NCBI GenBank assembly: GCA_043772945.1
Contig: JAYVFR010000025.1
Coordinates: forward strand, 1-21,758
Direction: 5' to 3'
Length of the DNA: 21,758 nt
From: JAYVFR01 sp043772945
Lineage (GTDB): Bacteria > Patescibacteriota > JACMRA01
In this document: piece after piece, positions 14,475-21,642 of the stretch
Numbering within the stretch: the stretch's first letter is position 1
Layout: each line of letters begins with the position of its first letter
The notes under the pieces: model-generated
What the model saw: only the letters and a program-made list of their open reading frames with translations
Database searches by the model: none
Told to the model about the DNA's origin: nothing
Translations under genes and position numbers: made by a program

Positions 14475-14918
14475 CTAATCTTTTGTATTTTTTTCTAGAT
14501 CTACTTCTATAATTTCTTTTCCATGATTTTTCCCACCTGTAACATTGCTAATTACTTCTTTAGTTACTTCTCTAGTTTTACCTGCTATTTCTCCAACTTT
14601 GTTTTTAACGCTGCTCAGTTCATCTCTAACTTTGTTTTTAACGTTGCTCAGTTCATGACTTGCTTCTGAGTATATTGTATTTCTTAATCCAGAGCTAAAA
14701 TCACCAAATCTCTCTAAGTTTTTTTTGGCTTCATTTCCGAGTTTTTGACTTGTTTTTACAATTTCTTTACGATTCTGTTCTCCGTTTTTACGGGTAGTGA
14801 GGAATGCACTTATTGAACCAATTAATCCTGTTACAACGCCTGTAAAAAAGAGTTTTTTGGTTATATCATCTCGGCGAACAATTTGATATTTTTTGATTTT
14901 TTTGGTTATATTGAACAT
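14475..14918 (-). CDS. YtxH-like membrane protein
   Basis: The protein has 147 residues. A basic N-terminus and one hydrophobic helix (about 24-42, FFTGVVTGLIGSISAFL) are followed by TTRKNGEQNRKEI, resembling the P-x-SG-x-x-x-R continuation of YtxH proteins. A charged helical tail of about 90 residues follows. The tail contains an 11-residue direct repeat (LSNVKNKVRDE / LSSVKNKVGEI) encoded by a 29-base DNA repeat with one mismatch at 33-base spacing. YtxH proteins are linked to general stress in Firmicutes, but their function is unknown. It is divergent from the exonuclease gene. Confidence 0.6.
   Translation of the reverse strand: MFNITKKIKKYQIVRRDDITKKLFFTGVVTGLIGSISAFLTTRKNGEQNRKEIVKTSQKLGNEAKKNLERFGDFSSGLRNTIYSEASHELSNVKNKVRDELSSVKNKVGEIAGKTREVTKEVISNVTGGKNHGKEIIEVDLEKNTKD
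14595..14656 (-). repeat. Internal 33-base tandem repeat in the YtxH-like gene
   Basis: Two copies of a 29-base stretch (14595-14623 and 14628-14656) differ at one base and are spaced 33 bases apart. They encode the VKNKV-containing 11-residue repeat. The near identity suggests a recent in-frame duplication. Confidence 0.8.
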
Positions 14919-14970
14919 ATAAAATACAGTAATAATTAATTAACACTAATTGTAAAACAGATTATTCATT

Positions 14971-15000
14971 TTGACAATTCCAAAAAGCTAAATCTCATTA
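14971..15000 (+). promoter_or_regulatory. Promoter of the exonuclease-uvrC operon
   Basis: Perfect TTGACA (14971-14976), 18 bases, TCATTA (14995-15000). The ATG at 15006 is exactly 35 bases from the first base of the -35 box, so the transcript is expected to begin at the start codon. Confidence 0.45.
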
Positions 15001-15005
15001 AAAAA

Positions 15006-15593
15006 ATGAATTACATAACTTTTGATATTGAAACTTACATCCCACAAGGAGTCGTCGAAAAAAGTGGAGGCGGCAGACTTGACACTGGAAGCATGCAAGT
15101 GAGCGTAATAGGGGCTTATTATAGCTGGCTTGATAAATATTTAGCTTTTTATGAAGATGATGTAAAAGATTTCATAGATAGTTTAGAATATGCAGATTTT
15201 GTGATTGGATATAATCATATTAGTTTTGATTTAGCAGTACTCCAAAAATATACCACCAAAAATCTTCAAAGATTAAACAATTATGACATTTTAGTAGAAG
15301 TTCAAAAAAAAATTGGCTATAGAGTTAAACTTGATAATATATCTCAAAGCACACTTGGGACTAAAAAAACTGACAGCTACGCTTCATTTAGAAATTATCA
15401 TTTAGAAGGAAAGTGGTTTGAGCTAACAGATTATTGTTTAAATGATGTTTTAATTACTGAACAAATTTATCGCAGAATTCTTTTAGGTGAAACTCTTAAA
15501 TATAGCGACATGTTAAAAACCTTTGAAATAATACTAGATTTACCAAGTAAAAATTTCGTCGCAGTCAACACTGAACCAGAATTATTATGGTAA
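15006..15593 (+). CDS. DEDD-type (RNase H-like) exonuclease, YprB-related
   Basis: The protein has 195 residues and forms a complete DEDDy core. FDIET gives Asp7 and Glu9, GYNHISFDLAVL gives Asp75, and DYCLNDVLIT gives Tyr143 and Asp147. The GYNxxxFD wording is typical of YprB-like ribonuclease-H-fold exonucleases, often annotated as helicase-associated or hypothetical. It would remove nucleotides from a 3' end in a two-metal reaction; DNA versus RNA cannot be decided. The uvrC fragment begins 15 bases after its stop, so the two are almost certainly co-transcribed, pointing to DNA repair. The ATG at 15006 is preceded only by an A run. Confidence 0.8.
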   Translation: MNYITFDIETYIPQGVVEKSGGGRLDTGSMQVSVIGAYYSWLDKYLAFYEDDVKDFIDSLEYADFVIGYNHISFDLAVLQKYTTKNLQRLNNYDILVEVQKKIGYRVKLDNISQSTLGTKKTDSYASFRNYHLEGKWFELTDYCLNDVLITEQIYRRILLGETLKYSDMLKTFEIILDLPSKNFVAVNTEPELLW

Positions 15594-15608
15594 TTAGATA
15601 ACATTTAT

Positions 15609-16553
15609 ATGTACCAAAAAATTAATTTTTCTCAAACTAAAAAACACGAATTGGAAAAATTTATTAACACTAAAATATATTTGCAATTAGCTTTTGGAGA
15701 GGATAACCAAAAAGTGTTGGAGCTTAATAGGCAGGGTTTTGAAAATTCTAAGCAGTATTTAGAGCGACATAAATTAGGACAAAGATTAAATATAATGGAG
15801 GAGAATAGTTTGTATCGAGCTGTTGTTTCTCTTCAAAAATCTTTAAAATTAACTAAAACTCCAAGAAGAATTGAATGCTATGATATTTCTCACTTGAGTG
15901 GAACAAACGTTTACGGATCTATGGTTACTTGTATTGATGGTAGAATGATTAAAAAATTCTATAAATTATTTAAAGTTAAAGAGCAAAATAACGATTACCA
16001 AAATCATGCAGAGGTTATGACAAGAAGACTTCAAAAATTTATTGATTATCCTAGTAAACTTGAATGGCAACTTCCAGATTTGATGATTATTGATGGTGGA
16101 AAAGGTCAGCTATCTAGCGATTATAGCATTTTAGTTAATTTTAATTTGCAAAATAAAGTTGAGATAATTTCACTTGCCAAAAAAGAAGAAGAGATTTTTC
16201 TAGTTGATATGAAAGACAAAACTGAAAGTGTCACATATTTTGAATCTAAGCTGGGTTCCCAAGGTGGAATTAGGCTGCAGGGGAATAGTTTATTTTTAAT
16301 TCAAAGAATTAGGGACGAAGCTCATCGTTTCGCTATTAGTGCCAACAGAAAAGCACGCTTAAAACAAGCCTCTAAATCTAAAATTGAAGAATTAGAAGGG
16401 GTAGGTCAAATGACTAGAGATAAAATTTTAACTACTTTTGGCTCAGTAAAAGGACTGTTGGAAGCCATTCAAAACAACTTTGGCTCAGTAATTGAAGTAT
16501 TAGGCGAAAAAAAAGCCTTATCGGTTAAAAGGCAATTAGATTCCAATAGCTAA
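15609..16553 (+). CDS. uvrC: UvrC C-terminal half (5' incision nuclease and HhH), lacking the GIY-YIG domain
   Basis: The protein has 314 residues against about 600 for full UvrC. It begins just before the RNase H-like endonuclease domain. IECYDISHLSGTNVYGSMV carries Asp92, NNDY Asp129, PDLMIIDGGKGQL Asp162, and RDEAHRFAI His239, matching the catalytic Asp/Asp/Asp/His set of the 5' incision site. A helix-hairpin-helix region follows (ELEGVGQMTRDKI onward). Missing are the N-terminal GIY-YIG nuclease (3' incision) and the UVR motif that binds UvrB. The upstream 195-residue gene is an exonuclease, not the missing half. The frame is intact and the catalytic residues are kept, which argues for a functional short protein. 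It overlaps the convergent mutase gene by 18 bases. Confidence 0.88.
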   Translation: MYQKINFSQTKKHELEKFINTKIYLQLAFGEDNQKVLELNRQGFENSKQYLERHKLGQRLNIMEENSLYRAVVSLQKSLKLTKTPRRIECYDISHLSGTNVYGSMVTCIDGRMIKKFYKLFKVKEQNNDYQNHAEVMTRRLQKFIDYPSKLEWQLPDLMIIDGGKGQLSSDYSILVNFNLQNKVEIISLAKKEEEIFLVDMKDKTESVTYFESKLGSQGGIRLQGNSLFLIQRIRDEAHRFAISANRKARLKQASKSKIEELEGVGQMTRDKILTTFGSVKGLLEAIQNNFGSVIEVLGEKKALSVKRQLDSNS

Positions 16554-17981
16554 TTTAATTTCATTTAATTTTTCAAAAGCTTTGTTATTTCCTTTGGTTT
16601 CTACATTCACACGAATGAGAGGTTCAGTGTTAGATCCTCTAATTGTAAATTTCCAGTCAGGATAATAAAAAGTAATTCCATCAAGTTCACTCACTTGCCC
16701 ATCAAAGTATTTGACTTTTAATTTTTCTTTAATTATCTGCAAATTTATGTTTTCTGGTAATGTAAAGTTATGCTCTCCTGTTACGAAATAGCGAGCATTC
16801 CAGTAGCTTAAGGTTTCTGATGCTTGGTTGCCACTTTCAACTAAAATTCTAACCATCAAAGCAAGGGTTAGAGCTCCTGAGTCCATGTAACCAAATTCTC
16901 CAAAATAATGATGACCGCTAGCCTCACCACCATAGATTGCATTATATTTTTTCATATCTGCCTTGATAAAAGTATGTCCTTGCTTAGTTACAATTGGAAC
17001 GCCGTTATTCTCAAAAACAGTGTCAAGGGTCGCTCGTGAATAAGGAATGGGGAAAACTATTGCTTTATCAAAACTACTTGTGGGGTCGTTTGCTAATTCA
17101 TTTAATAAATATTTAGCAAAAGCAGGGACTAAAAATTCTCCATTCAACCTATCTCCATGTTGGTCAACAAAGTAGCACCGATCAGCATCCCCATCAAAAG
17201 CTACTCCTAAATTAGCATTTAACTCTCTAACCTTAGCTTGTAGCATTATTATATTTTCATCTAATGTTGGATTAGCTTCATGATTAGGGAAAGTTCCATC
17301 AAGCTCCCAAAACATTGGTACAAATTCAATATTTGGATAAAGATCTTTGATAAATGGCATCAAATATCCACCCATTCCATTGGCGGTGTCTACTACTATT
17401 TTTAATTTTTTATTTTGCTCTTTCAAAGTAGTATTAATTATGTTTACTTTTCCAATTTTGTTATAAACATTTAGCCACTTTTCAATAACTGTTTTTTTGA
17501 AATTATCATCCTCAATAACTGTTTTTAACTCAATCTGCTTAATATCAAAGCCGTTTTTTAATTCAGAAATTACATAATCACGAATTTTATCAAGCCCTGC
17601 ACTCAAACCAAGCATCTGCGGAAATTGCTTTACGATTTTAAACCCATTATCATCCTTAGGATTATGACTTGCAGTAATAATTACACTAGCGAAGTTGTTT
17701 GATTGTGCGGCTGCATAAATAATTTCAGTTGCTCCCACGCCAATTGCATTGACTTTAGCCCCTGCATCAATTAAGCCAGTATAAAAAGCTTGGTAGAATT
17801 CGGGACTAGAATAGCGACAATCATGACAGAGGTTTATAGTTAGTGGTAGATTATCTGGAATAAGAATTTTGTTAACGAGGGCTTTGGCTGACAAATAATA
17901 TACTCCTGAAGTTAATTCAGGAACAGTACCACGCATATCATATGCTTTAAAAAATTTAAAAGTAGTGTTGAAGTTAGTCAT
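16536..17981 (-). CDS. Phosphomannomutase/phosphoglucomutase
   Basis: The protein has 481 residues, standard for the alpha-D-phosphohexomutase family. FKAYDMRG begins domain 1. The phosphoserine loop IITASHNPKDDNGFK holds Ser105, the magnesium loop AFDGDADRC Asp263, Asp265 and Asp267, the sugar-specificity loop GGEASGHHYF is at 351-360, and the phosphate-binding loop RGSNTEPLIR is at 448-457. GEASGH is the form found in PMM/PGM (AlgC/ManB-type) enzymes acting on mannose and glucose phosphates. The product would feed nucleotide-sugar synthesis for surface glycans. A TATAAT 8 bases before the ATG suggests a near-leaderless transcript. Confidence 0.93.
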   Translation of the reverse strand: MTNFNTTFKFFKAYDMRGTVPELTSGVYYLSAKALVNKILIPDNLPLTINLCHDCRYSSPEFYQAFYTGLIDAGAKVNAIGVGATEIIYAAAQSNNFASVIITASHNPKDDNGFKIVKQFPQMLGLSAGLDKIRDYVISELKNGFDIKQIELKTVIEDDNFKKTVIEKWLNVYNKIGKVNIINTTLKEQNKKLKIVVDTANGMGGYLMPFIKDLYPNIEFVPMFWELDGTFPNHEANPTLDENIIMLQAKVRELNANLGVAFDGDADRCYFVDQHGDRLNGEFLVPAFAKYLLNELANDPTSSFDKAIVFPIPYSRATLDTVFENNGVPIVTKQGHTFIKADMKKYNAIYGGEASGHHYFGEFGYMDSGALTLALMVRILVESGNQASETLSYWNARYFVTGEHNFTLPENINLQIIKEKLKVKYFDGQVSELDGITFYYPDWKFTIRGSNTEPLIRVNVETKGNNKAFEKLNEIKLAIGI

Positions 17982-17989
17982 AAAAAAGT

Positions 17990-17995
17990 ATTATA
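17990..17995 (-). promoter_or_regulatory. -10 box of the phosphohexomutase gene
   Basis: A perfect TATAAT on the minus strand lies 8 bases upstream of the ATG at 17981. No good -35 hexamer sits at 16-18 bases. Transcription would start within about two bases of the ATG. Confidence 0.4.
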
Positions 17996-18035
17996 TCAAA
18001 ATGCAATAAGTTTTTATTATTTTGGTCAAAGGCAA

Positions 18036-18110
18036 TTTAAGAGTTTACCTAGCTTTTAATAATTTATTTGTACATTCTTAAATATTAGTATGTACTAAGA
18101 ACATAGCTAT
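18036..18110 (+). repeat. 75-base upstream element, copy 1
   Basis: Matches 21561-21635 at 67 of 75 positions without gaps; a central run of 26 or more bases around TTATTTGTACATTCTT is identical. It contains TTGTAC (18068-18073) and TGTACT (18091-18096) 17 bases apart, a possible second promoter. It lies 20 bases upstream of the strong promoter of the following surface-protein gene. Confidence 0.9.
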
Positions 18111-18129
18111 AGGATTAAAAAACTTTTTA

Positions 18130-18158
18130 TTGACCAAGTTTATTATCTAAGTTATAAT
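18130..18158 (+). promoter_or_regulatory. Strong promoter of the surface protein gene
   Basis: TTGACC (18130-18135), 17 bases, perfect TATAAT (18153-18158). Predicted start near 18165 gives a leader of about 38 bases that is A-rich and has no Shine-Dalgarno sequence. Confidence 0.7.
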
Positions 18159-18202
18159 TTGTATTATACACAAAGTAAAAAAACAAAAACCAATAAACAT
18201 AT

Positions 18203-19213
18203 ATGCTTACATTCAAGAATATGACCAAAAACATTACAATACTTACGCTAGTAGCTGGCCTAAGTCTTGCAAGTTTGGCCAGTATTATATCAGCTCAGGC
18301 AGCTGGCGTAGCCGTTACGCTTACTCCTACTACTCGTACGGTTGCTACAACGGGGTCAATCTCGGTTATATTCACTAATACCGTCGCGCTTCCCGTCGGT
18401 TCTAAAATTAATGTACTTTATCCCAACACGTATACTGGTACACCCTCAACTGCTAACGTCACTATTAACGGAGTGGCCCCATCTGCTGTAGTTAGCTCAG
18501 CCAGTGGTTCTAATACTCTAGTTACCTTAACTACTGCTGCACTTATCCCAGTTAGTACTGCGATCACTACAGTCTTTAGTCTTACAACACCTAACGTTAT
18601 TGGCAATTACAGTTTCGCAGTTTACACCGATACAGATTATGGCTCTGCTCTTCAGTATATTGGTGATGCCAACGCCGTCAATGTAAGTGCTTTTGTCCCA
18701 TCTAATTTAAGCTTCGGAATTAGAAATAATACCGATACTGCGGACACTAATACTTGCAACATGGGAATTCTCTCAACCACAAGTAATGCGAATTGTGATT
18801 ACAGACTAAAAGTTGGAACTAACTCAACAAGTGGTTATGTCGTAAGTGTCCAAACTACTGGTGGTTTTACTAGTGGGGGTAATACCTTTGCGAATGCTGC
18901 AGTTGGTGCTACGGGATCTAGCGTTACCGCAGGTACCGAAATCTATGGTGTTAACGTAACAGCTGGTAGTATCACTGGTACTGGTTCTGGAATTACATTA
19001 CCAACAGCCTACGGAACTACAGCAGGCAACATCGTGAGATACAATAACACAACTTCAAATGTTCTTGCAACCGCTATCGCATCTAACGCCCCAGCTACAT
19101 CAGGGGATACAACTAACACTATCCTAGTAAACCACAGAGCCGCTATCGGTGCAAATACCCGAGCTGGTAAGTATACACAAAAAGTTACATATACTATCAT
19201 GGTGAATTTCTAG
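18203..19213 (+). CDS. Secreted beta-rich surface protein, probably abundant
   Basis: The protein has 336 residues. A classical signal peptide runs from about 8 to 33, with likely cleavage after AQA; the start could also be the ATG seven codons in. The mature protein is almost all Thr, Ser, Ala, Gly, Val and Asn. Residues 34-165 look like one immunoglobulin-like domain. Residues 166-336 form a second, with two cysteines (185, 198) that may pair and a final strand YTQKVTYTIMVNF. I know similar C-termini from surface proteins of Candidate Phyla Radiation bacteria, but no family function. Base composition is clearly richer in G and C than in the neighbours, with many ACC/AAC/ATC codons. That fits high expression or different ancestry. 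It lies upstream of a DUF916-like partner. Confidence 0.7.
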   Translation: MLTFKNMTKNITILTLVAGLSLASLASIISAQAAGVAVTLTPTTRTVATTGSISVIFTNTVALPVGSKINVLYPNTYTGTPSTANVTINGVAPSAVVSSASGSNTLVTLTTAALIPVSTAITTVFSLTTPNVIGNYSFAVYTDTDYGSALQYIGDANAVNVSAFVPSNLSFGIRNNTDTADTNTCNMGILSTTSNANCDYRLKVGTNSTSGYVVSVQTTGGFTSGGNTFANAAVGATGSSVTAGTEIYGVNVTAGSITGTGSGITLPTAYGTTAGNIVRYNNTTSNVLATAIASNAPATSGDTTNTILVNHRAAIGANTRAGKYTQKVTYTIMVNF

Positions 19214-19633
19214 TATCAGTATTTTATATTTCTTTAGTAGTATAAATTCTTGTTAATGATTAATGTAATCCTAATTGTATTATTAGCCTATTGTAAGTAA
19301 ATCACCCCTGTCAATATTGGTGGAGGGTTAAGTAACGCAAGTATTTAATAACCAACTACGTTTATTAATTAGTTCTTTTATCGTACAACAAAATAGTTTT
19401 AGTTAAATTTATTATTTTTTATATTATTTTTTGTTTAAAACCTCTATTTTTCCTAATATGTTCTATGAAATTCATAGCCTATCTAGTGTAGTAATAAAAC
19501 GTTAGGACTTCTACAATAATCATACATTCATATTAATTATGCTTGACATTCTGAACTAATATTGATGATAGGATCTAAAATTTAAATTTCAAGTAAAATT
19601 TCTTAGAAAGCTAAAACTGCAAATAAAACAATT
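19214..19633 (+). other. Non-coding interval between the surface protein genes
   Basis: There is no coding sequence of note. A CACC...GGTG hairpin with a longer CCC...GGG possibility lies near 19301-19326, without a T run. A perfect TTGACA at 19543-19548 is the best -35 candidate for the next gene, but the -10 region (around 19566) is poor. The leader before 19634 is A-rich without a Shine-Dalgarno sequence. The 75-base element is absent here. Confidence 0.5.
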
Positions 19634-20305
19634 ATGCACAGCAATCAAAACAAAAACCATCCCATAAATATCCTAACAAGTTTGACCTTAACTATCTCCC
19701 TAGGCACACTCTTAATTACAGGATTAGTTCAATTAGTTTCACCAACTCAGGTTTTAGCTGATGGCAACCGCGGACTGATAGTTAGCCCGTTAATCGTAGA
19801 AACTACTGTCTCCCAAGACCAAAAAACTAGTGAATCTATACGATTAGAAAATGATGGTAACAGTCCGTTAGAATTAAAAGCCTATATTAACAAGGTCAGC
19901 ATCGACGAGCAAAACAATCCACTCCTAGAACAAGTAGAAGAGGATAATTCGCTTAATCAACTAATTCTACTCTCAAGTACAAGTATCTCCTTAAAGCCAA
20001 AAGAAGTTAAGAACTTCGACTTCCTCATTAATCAAGCAAAAGGTATTCCAGTTGGCAATCTAGCAGCCATCGTCTTCGAGCCTGTAACTAAAGATGACTT
20101 AGTGAATGGTGTTAATATCAAACAACGACTTTCAATTTTGGTCTTCGTTCAAACTCCCCAAAAAGAAGGTGATCCCACTCCTAAGTTTCAAGTAGTCAAT
20201 TCCAAAGCTGATCTAACTGTTATTGATCCTTTCTTAGATAATTATAATTTAAGTTATCAAGTTACAATCCCACCCCCAAATTTATCAAGGTCTATCCCGT
20301 TCTAA
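19634..20305 (+). CDS. DUF916-like surface protein, N-terminal part (frameshifted gene)
   Basis: The open frame gives 223 residues. A signal peptide is followed by cleavage near VLA-DG (about 40-43). Then comes a beta-sandwich with LIVSPLIVETTVSQDQKTSESIRLENDGNSPLELKAYI, and SLKPKEVKNFDFLI and PVGNLAAIVFEP further on, as in DUF916-type proteins that accompany WxL surface proteins. The frame ends shortly after a C run (20273-20277). The rest of the protein continues in the -1 frame from about 20281 without a stop until 21258. Read together they make one protein of about 540 residues ending in two transmembrane helices. The break may be a real mutation, a sequence error in the C run, or frameshifting at CCCAAAT (20275-20281). 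Confidence 0.75.
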   Translation: MHSNQNKNHPINILTSLTLTISLGTLLITGLVQLVSPTQVLADGNRGLIVSPLIVETTVSQDQKTSESIRLENDGNSPLELKAYINKVSIDEQNNPLLEQVEEDNSLNQLILLSSTSISLKPKEVKNFDFLINQAKGIPVGNLAAIVFEPVTKDDLVNGVNIKQRLSILVFVQTPQKEGDPTPKFQVVNSKADLTVIDPFLDNYNLSYQVTIPPPNLSRSIPF

Positions 20306-21258
20306 ATGAAGTTCCGAGTGATAAAAGTCTTGGACAAAAAATAATCCTACCCTTCGGGACACGAACAATTAATATTAGTAACTCGAGTCCTATTCAGCTT
20401 CCTATGTGGATTCAAAAATTACTTAATCCGAGATTTGATTATGATAAAGTAACTAACAAGCAAAATCTAACCGAAGGCAAAATTATAGGGGAGCAAATAT
20501 GGAATTTTAATAATGACCAGAAAGAGGTAACCCAAATTAAAGTCTGGTTCTTCCCATGGAAATCTGGTCTAATTGTTGTTATTTTCTTAGCTCTTTTAGC
20601 CACTCTTTATTATGTTATTCTCTGGATTCTAACAAAAATAAAAATTAATGGAAAAGAGCTTTACTCGTCGCCTCATATTTCTAACCAGCTGCCAGTGATT
20701 ATCTGTTTTTCAGTAGCTTTTATTAGTTTAATGATTCTAATTGTAACTCAGATGCTGATTCCACGAGCAGATGTCTACGAAAAAAAAATTGAAACAGATC
20801 TTACATTTAAACAAATAACAAATAATGAGCTAACACTTAACGGTAATTATTCAACCCTTTCAGCAATTGTTGACCACGGATTCAAGACTGACATTAGACC
20901 AAAGCTTATTAGTATCGATGATACCAATTGTCAAACCCCAGAACTCCCAGTAAAAGGCAATGGTTGTTACCTAGGATTCAACCTCTCGAAGGTAAGCCTA
21001 CCAAAGGATACAATTCCAAAAAGTCTAATAATTGGGAACATCGTCACTAAAAATCTTCAAGTTATTGCTAAATCTAAGGTGTCTCAAGAAATCAACCTTG
21101 AAATTACTAATAAAGAATATACCGAATCCAATACAGTTTCTATTAACTTATCTAATCCTAACCTAGACCTAAATCAACCATTGGAAATCCGCTTTTGGCA
21201 GATTGATAAAAAACCAATCCAAATCAACAATATAATTATAGCCTACCAACCAAAATAA
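20281..21258 (+). CDS. DUF916-like surface protein, C-terminal part (frameshifted gene)
   Basis: This is the -1 frame continuation of the preceding gene. It starts with the rest of the beta-sandwich (FIKVYPVLNEVPSDKSLGQK), well before the first ATG at 20404, so that ATG is not the natural start. It continues through RTINISNSSPIQLPMWIQK and a KVWFFPWKSG junction. A transmembrane helix (about 20569-20640) and a second (about 20690-20760) follow, then a beta-rich Asn/Ile-rich domain with two cysteines near 20930-20970. DUF916 proteins normally end soon after one C-terminal helix; the extra outer domain after the second helix is unusual. The pair with the beta-rich protein upstream suggests an anchor-and-ligand surface system. 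Confidence 0.7.
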   Translation, partial: FIKVYPVLNEVPSDKSLGQKIILPFGTRTINISNSSPIQLPMWIQKLLNPRFDYDKVTNKQNLTEGKIIGEQIWNFNNDQKEVTQIKVWFFPWKSGLIVVIFLALLATLYYVILWILTKIKINGKELYSSPHISNQLPVIICFSVAFISLMILIVTQMLIPRADVYEKKIETDLTFKQITNNELTLNGNYSTLSAIVDHGFKTDIRPKLISIDDTNCQTPELPVKGNGCYLGFNLSKVSLPKDTIPKSLIIGNIVTKNLQVIAKSKVSQEINLEITNKEYTESNTVSINLSNPNLDLNQPLEIRFWQIDKKPIQINNIIIAYQPK

Positions 21259-21560
21259 AAAAATAACTAGATAAAAGAATTGTTAGGTTATTATTTACTA
21301 TTGCAAAATCTACTTTTTGAATCTGAGTCTAGAGACTTATGACTAATCTAGCCCTTACAAGTCAATTTATAGTGTTAATAATAAAAATATTGTGATTAAT
21401 GATTATCGGCTTGATACAATACTTATAGAACCTATTTGATATCTATTTCTGGTTAAAAACAATTGAACTATTGCTACGCTTGATTCCAATATTTTTTCTA
21501 CATTATTAAGTAATATAGATATTTAAGATAATTTTTCATTAAGTTTTTTTATAATATTGA
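21259..21560 (+). other. Non-coding interval before the second 75-base element
   Basis: No coding sequence is seen. Just after the stop, an AU-rich inverted repeat (AATAACTA / TAGGTTATT, about 21262-21295) may end the transcript weakly. A TATAAT at 21550-21555 lies just upstream of the 75-base element. Nothing else is recognisable. Confidence 0.4.
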
Positions 21561-21635
21561 TTTAAGAGTTTACCCATCTTTTAATAATTTATTTGTACAT
21601 TCTTTAATATTGGTACATACTGAGAACATAACTAT
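21561..21635 (+). repeat. 75-base upstream element, copy 2
   Basis: Matches 18036-18110 at 67 of 75 positions, ungapped. It ends 7 bases before the ATG of the last gene. Inside it TTGTAC (21593-21598) and CATACT (21616-21621) are 17 bases apart, giving a promoter with a leader of about 15 bases. The promoter positions are kept in both copies. Confidence 0.9.
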
Positions 21636-21642
21636 TTTTCAT

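Noticed and set aside
18418..19200. Minus-strand open frames of about 62 codons inside the surface protein gene
   Set aside because: They are shadows caused by the Thr/Ala/Val-rich composition of the real gene.
20404..20406. ATG as an independent start of the second half of the DUF916-like gene
   Set aside because: The same frame is clearly coding from about 20281 and continues the beta-sandwich domain, so this ATG is internal.
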